In this document: positions 59,200 through 64,000 of the stretch, piece after piece
How the letters are laid out: each line of letters begins with the position of its first letter
Numbering within the stretch: the stretch's first letter is position 1
From: Siderastrea radians
Lineage: Eukaryota; Cnidaria; Anthozoa; Scleractinia; Rhizangiidae
Reading direction: 5' to 3'
Assembly: GCA_964017195.1 (NCBI GenBank)
Contig: OZ024887.1
Span: 65,479,246-65,543,245 of the forward strand
Length of the DNA stretch: 64,000 nt
Notes under the pieces: generated by a model
Told to the model about the DNA's origin: nothing
The model's input: the letters and a program-made list of their open reading frames with translations, nothing else
The model's database searches: none
Program-made: the position numbers and the translations under genes

Positions 59200-60260
59200 G
59201 GTGTAAATTACCTCTTCGAAAATCCAGGGCCCTGAATTAAGCCTTGTCGCCCTGGTACCCAGGTTCTCTATTTCCACAGGTGCCTTGAGCTTTCTCACTT
59301 TTCAGCACGATTTCATGACATGCGGCGGGAAAGCATTCTCGAGGCGACATGCAACTTCCTTCCCAGGTCATTGCGCACTCTTTGCGCTCACCTGCGAGAA
59401 GTCAAAACCGCCACGGACTAGTCTGATGCCTAATAAGGGAGTAAAGTGCATCAAAGGCGGTTACACCTACAAAAAGGAGATTCTGGTACACTTAATTTAG
59501 TTTCTTAAGACAAAATTAAATCCACACCTCTGAGAAGATATCAATCTTGGAATAGAGACTCCACCAAAATGATCCTTTGGTTGTTCCCGGATCGATGATT
59601 ATCAGTTTCGGCTCGGCGAAAGAGATCATAAATTTACAAAAAATAACAATAAAATGTAAGCCCAATAAAAGTTTTTTAAAGAGAAAATGTCGCTAAGGTT
59701 TGAGCAAAATTGGAAATGGTCAAATTAAACTTCCCTTCCTTTGATGCTTAAAAGTCCGCGGGCACTCAAGTGGTTTTTCCAGGGCACGTGATTTAAAACA
59801 GGCACCTTAGGCAAAATGACAATTTTCTACTATTTTGAGTGGCCACTTGTTAGAACTTAAGGGACGCTACAGCAGTAATATACCATCGTGCTGTTTCTTT
59901 ATCATCTACAGATTGCTATTCTTACCCTTTTGTAGAACAATATTACGCGAATTGAGAAATATTACTTTTTCAACATCACACTCTCGTTGGGGACTGTTAA
60001 TTTATGCAAAAACAGTACTCAGTTAACCGGTTGAGAAAACTACAAAAATAAACTGGACAGTCGACTCAACTAAAAAATAAGCTTACTAAGAAACAATTGT
60101 TGTCTGACATACCATTTTGTAAAGTAAACAGTTCAAGAGCAGCCTTAGAGCCAACCCAAGTCGCGCCGAATTCAGAGATCCTTCAAGGTTCCATTTCGGT
60201 CACGACGATTATTATCGCCAGATCAAGAGTTCAGTTCTCATCCTTGCAGCAGCCGCAAAT
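59200..60260. other. No gene recognised
   Basis: Includes a diverged non-coding relative (about 59520-59635) of a repeat found in all three duplication copies (17630-17740, 32220-32330, 54150-54250). Confidence 0.45.
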
Positions 60261-60264
60261 GATT

Positions 60265-60375
60265 TCATTTACAATGATCTTCTATCCAGTTTGCTGCAAC
60301 CGCCAACAGATCAACAAAAACACTGCAAACAGCTCCCAGAGAAGCAAATATCACTCGACACTCCACCGCCACCAT
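60265..60375 (-). CDS. Short N-terminal exon or ORF, left arm of an inverted duplication
   Basis: ATGGTGGCGGTG opens a 36-codon frame (MVAVECRVIFASLGAVCSVF, then VDLLAVAANWIEDHCK) with a hydrophobic segment. The first 19 residues match the frame at 63393 on the other strand. Outside the duplicated part the two differ, so the shared part is probably promoter plus exon start. Product unknown. Confidence 0.35.
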   Translation of the reverse strand: MVAVECRVIFASLGAVCSVFVDLLAVAANWIEDHCK

Positions 60376-60589
60376 GTTGGATTTCGTGACATGAGTACTT
60401 CGGGTCTTTCCGGTATCCATTTTTGTCACGCTGCTCAGAAATACTGTTTAAGGTCAACTGGCTTGTTCTTTCAAATTTTAAAGCAAGTTCAAAGTATTAA
60501 GCTGTCACATTATTTCATAACATTCTTCTTACTCGTACACGAGAATTGAAAGATTGAATGTTTGCGATTGTTTGGTGTACCGCTGACCG
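60317..60589. repeat. Inverted duplication, left arm
   Basis: Pairs with 63160-63451 in opposite orientation over about 275 bp with few differences (for example CTCGTGTACGAGTAAGAAGA and CGAAGTACTCATGTCACGAA). The right arm is longer by a short duplication of GGATACC(ATTTCAT). Confidence 0.9.
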
Positions 60590-60599
60590 TAATGTCAAT

Positions 60600-62690
60600 G
60601 CTTATAATGAAACAAGAAATTCTGAGGAATTTACAGGCGACGCATAGTCTCTCACCCCCCTCCCCTTTTCTTAAGTAGTTCGTGGTTTCCGGTGACCTGT
60701 TATGGACAATTTGCACTTCCGGTATGTAAGGAATTAAATGTATGTATGCAACTTGAGAACTTCGTTTGTTTGTAACCAGTGACCTCTGTACGACTCTTTC
60801 AAATCGTTCCTAAGCCGTGACATCGTTAAGTTACAACAGGCGGAAACGTGTTTTGCTCAGAAGCTTTACTTCTCCTCTTTTGAGCTCAAACTTCATTTTG
60901 TCTAGTATTCTTGATTTCACGTAGGGGTTCAGACCAATTTTTTATCGCCACAAAGCTGTGTTTCTAGAGACATCTGGAAGACATATTTACGTCAATGCTG
61001 AGATAGCTAACCGACTCGTGACGTTTATTATTTTTGCGTGTTAACCCGTGCTCTAATACAGACTAAAATGAATGAAACTTTACTAAATTAGTTTGAAACC
61101 GTGGAAAGACATAAACGAAAGACTGAGAGGTCTTAGACAAGTTTAGACAGCCAAAATTCTAAAAATTGGGCAGAACCGAAAAGCAGAAATGTATTTCTGA
61201 CCTGGTGCGACGGAATCAATCTAGATTGGTGATACTCTTTGTAAACACTGGCCCTTAAAAACGAAATCTCCTCAAAAACAGCGAAATAAACATTTCAACG
61301 CTTACCTTTACTCAACTTCAATACGCCGCGAAACTCAAAACATCAAAATTACGCTTCACATGCAGGAATGGTCATGTCAGAAACAAATCGTCCCGTATTT
61401 GAAACAGTTAGCTTTCAATCTCGTAAAATCCACCTCATTATAACGAGCCTGATTATTTATAGCCCGCGCGGAGACTAAGTCTACTGACTTCCGCCAATTC
61501 AGGAATGTGCGTTGCATTTTATGAGACGGTCGCACGTGCCTAGCCACGTGCACCGCCTAATTAGAGGTTGTTAAGAGCTGTGTGGTATCTGTTGCTTATC
61601 GCAGCAGCTGGAGGCGTGCTCAACTGCAGCTTCTACAAAGTCATTTTCACCCAAGTCTTAAGTCAGACGCAATCGCTCCCAGCTCTCTTCATTCGTCATC
61701 AAATGAAGACAGTGTTTTTTGCAAGTTGGACATTCTGCTAAAATAGGAGGCCACTTGCAGTTGCTGGGGAGTTAAAAAAATCAGATTGTTGAAACACGTG
61801 CTCATTTTCTTCATTTTGTAGCATTTTCTGGGTTGCTGTCATCTCTGTCTTCTCTCCCTCTTCTTAAAATTCTATTTAGAAAATCTTTCTGCTTTTAGTT
61901 AGAGGATGATCTTGACTTTCTAGACTTAAGAGCCCATCCCTGTGTCAACGTATGTTGGCCTGGTTGGGTTTCATTGGGTTTTTTAACGATGAGTTCTTCG
62001 CTTTAAGACCAGTTCCTGCAGCCTGCGTGCGTAGCCCTGTTTCGCTTTATTATACAGTGATTTCCCATCAGGTCGTATCTTGTAATCTCCGGTTTCAATA
62101 TGTTCAGTGCTGTTGCCTCAGTGAGGAAGATCGGAAGTACGTTTTCACATATCCATCCACTGGGCACGAGAACAATGAGGTGACCTCAGTGGAATTCCTC
62201 TTCTAAAGTTGTACCTATTATGGTAGTCACTGTCCTCTCCATGTTATTATTTATTCTCGTTGTCAGGATCGGCTTCTTTGTGATTTTTCTTTTGTTTTGA
62301 GAAAGGCACAAAATCCCCACTTGCCGGAGAGCTTCCTCGATGATGGCGGAAAGCTCTGCGGTCTTCTTACCTTATTCTTACCTGATCAAAGCACAATTTT
62401 AAATCATAAGTGAGAGTAAGCATGCTTCCCTAGTAGTCTGCTAACCAGGCTTGCTTGTATACGTACAATAGTCAACTTAAATAGATAACTCCACTTAAAA
62501 AGGACATTAGGATAGGAGTTTTGAAGGGCCTGGTAAAGTTATTGCACATGTAGTATCCCTTATAAGTTTTATTTTCAGAACTTTGTGTTCCATACAAGCA
62601 GTGTTATTAAAAACAGTTCCTCCTTAACATTTTGGAGGAAGTCTAAGATCTGTATACAAATTTACATTCCTTGACACAATCACTACGGGT
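60600..62690. other. Spacer of the inverted duplication; no gene recognised
   Basis: No convincing coding frame. Paired CACGTG-type motifs occur near 61535-61546. Confidence 0.45.
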
Positions 62691-62692
62691 TC

Positions 62693-63121
62693 CTACTCCC
62701 GGGGGTATAGGGGTACTCAATAACGTTTTATACGGAGAGGCTCTGCACGGAGGTTAAAACACTTACCCTATAATATACTCCTTTTCACCAAAATGGTACT
62801 CCTTTCATATACCTAGAAAATTGCACCCCTTTCTTGTTCCTCAAGGATAAGCCAAAACTATATAATTACCTACAATTGCCACGTTTTTCTCGGACTTTCA
62901 GTCGTTCTGACTCGGTTTCTCAAAGGGTGCAAGCTTTTATGTGTCATTTATACTAAATTTTGGCACCCTTTTAGCCATCATTTCTTCCACTTTGCAACCG
63001 ATTTTGTGAACCTTTCATATACTAAAATGGCAATTTTTCCCTACCCTTTAGTATACTGCGAGCTTTCCGGCCGGGACTCCCCGTGTAGCCCAATATAGGG
63101 AGTACCCCCTCCCCCCCCCCC
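62693..63121. repeat. Interspersed repeat with CTCCCGGGGGTATAGGGGTA end
   Basis: About 430 bp. The left end CTCCCGGGGGTATAGGGGTA is inverted at the right (TATAGGGAGTACCCCC then a C-run). The body repeats CCTTTCATATAC and ACCCTTTA words. It resembles an abundant cnidarian MITE-like family. No target duplication determined. Confidence 0.6.
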
Positions 63122-63159
63122 GGCCCTAGTTCGAAGTTAAAGAGCCGAAGATAAAGTTC

Positions 63160-63451
63160 CGGTTAGTGGTACACCAAACAATCGGAAACATTCAATCTTT
63201 CAATTCTCGTGTACGAGTAAGAAGAATGTTATGAAATAATGTGCAGTGACAGCTAAATGCTTTGAACTTGCTTTAAAATTTGAAAGAACAAGCCAGTTGA
63301 CCTTAAATAGTATTTCTGAGCAGCGTGACAAAAATGGATACCATTTCATGGATACCGGAAAGACCCGAAGTACTCATGTCACGAAATCCAACATGGCGGC
63401 GGTGAACTATCGAGTGATGTTTGTTTCTCTGGGAGCTGTTTGCAGTGTTTG
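63160..63451. repeat. Inverted duplication, right arm
   Basis: Reverse complement of 60317-60589. Carries the ATG at 63393 on the plus strand. Confidence 0.9.
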
Positions 63452-63569
63452 GTGGCAGAAGAAGACAACTCCTGAACTTACTGTAAACAGTCAAATAAGA
63501 AAAAAAAAACTTTTTTTTTCACTACGCCATAGTCTCTCCCGGCGACCACCCGCTGTCCAAGAAGCCTGA
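63393..63569 (+). CDS. Short ORF or first exon, right arm of the inverted duplication
   Basis: CCAACATGGCGGCGG start context. The 58-codon frame begins MAAVNYRVMFVSLGAVCSVW, a hydrophobic signal-like segment, then QKKTTPELTVNS and a basic tail. It is the homologue of the minus-strand frame at 60375. No later exon can be identified before the window ends. Confidence 0.4.
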   Translation: MAAVNYRVMFVSLGAVCSVWWQKKTTPELTVNSQIRKKKLFFSLRHSLSRRPPAVQEA

Positions 63570-63589
63570 GGACTCTGAATACGAGATTG

Positions 63590-64000
63590 GTTTGTTGGTG
63601 GATTATGATGATTGAAGCAGGCAAGACCCTTTGCTGTGTGTTTTTTGAAAGCTTCCATCACGCTTGGCCGCTCAGTCATTCCAGGAGACGTAATTTTTCA
63701 AGTTTCACCCTTAGGTGACTAACGATCACGTGATAGATTTAGCCCCCCCCCCCAACCCATTACCCCCCTTTCCACTCTAAAATTTGCTTCGCGGTCCCAA
63801 TTTTCATAAGTTAGCTACGACAGTAGGTTAAATTTGAATGAAACTACTGCAAGTTAATCATGAAACAACTACCAGGAGAAAGCTGTTCAAATGTCAAATC
63901 TCTTTTTGACAAGAAATTTTTGTGACCCTCGTTTGACGCGAAATGTAAATTTTACGCACTAGTAGCTTTTTGGTCAACAGAAGAAAGAAGAAAAGCCGCG
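63590..64000. other. No gene recognised
   Basis: Short C-runs near 63745 and no supportable feature. Confidence 0.4.

Noticed and set aside
60097..60549. Plus-strand 150-codon ORF
   Set aside because: It reads through the inverted-duplication arm antisense to its start codon, and the matching arm at 63.2 kb does not keep the frame.

Overview
The window looks like nuclear DNA of a cnidarian, most likely a stony coral (inference). It is AT-rich, has few long open reading frames, and is dense in interspersed elements. The genes I can support are an intronless class A GPCR, small phase-matched exons, a lone fibrinogen-domain exon and a secreted repeat protein. Nothing suggests bacteria, plasmids or phage.

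Layout. 1-7.2 kb holds two nested-looking terminal-inverted-repeat (TIR) elements. The first encloses a minus-strand gene start with a perfect RFX-type X-box upstream. 7.2-18.7 kb (copy A) and 24.0-33.8 kb (copy B) are two copies of a roughly 8 kb segment, and 50.5-55.3 kb (copy C) is a third, partial copy. Copy A carries an intact 317-residue GPCR. Copy B carries the same gene stopped at codon 270. A third GPCR fragment (its last quarter) sits at 18.7-18.9 kb. Each copy has its own later insertions: a 3.4 kb TIR element and a CGGTTTT-rich element in A; a Tc1-like element, a LINE tail and a tRNA-SINE cluster in B; a 5'-truncated LINE with its reverse transcriptase frame still open in C.

19-24 kb holds a pogo-like end, a 75 bp minisatellite, the terminal exon of a fibrinogen-related gene and repeats. 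33.9-39.9 kb is nearly featureless apart from satellite fragments. 39.96-43.16 kb is a TIR element with a 7 bp target duplication that encloses four in-phase exons of an RS-rich protein. 46.5-47.3 kb is a dead Penelope-like reverse transcriptase. 48.8-50.5 kb has two 466 bp direct repeats that are almost identical. Copy C ends in a complete but nonsense-interrupted gene for a secreted three-repeat cysteine-rich protein (55.1-55.8 kb). 60.3-63.5 kb is an inverted duplication carrying two divergent first exons.

The main theme is segmental duplication followed by independent element insertion. The most interesting pattern is that three different TIR-bounded elements (361-4382, 7317-10753, 39963-43156) each appear to contain the promoter-plus-first-exon end of a host-like gene, as expected for Pack-TYPE gene capture. 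This rests on reading TIRs, target duplications and splice sites by eye, and has not been tested by search.
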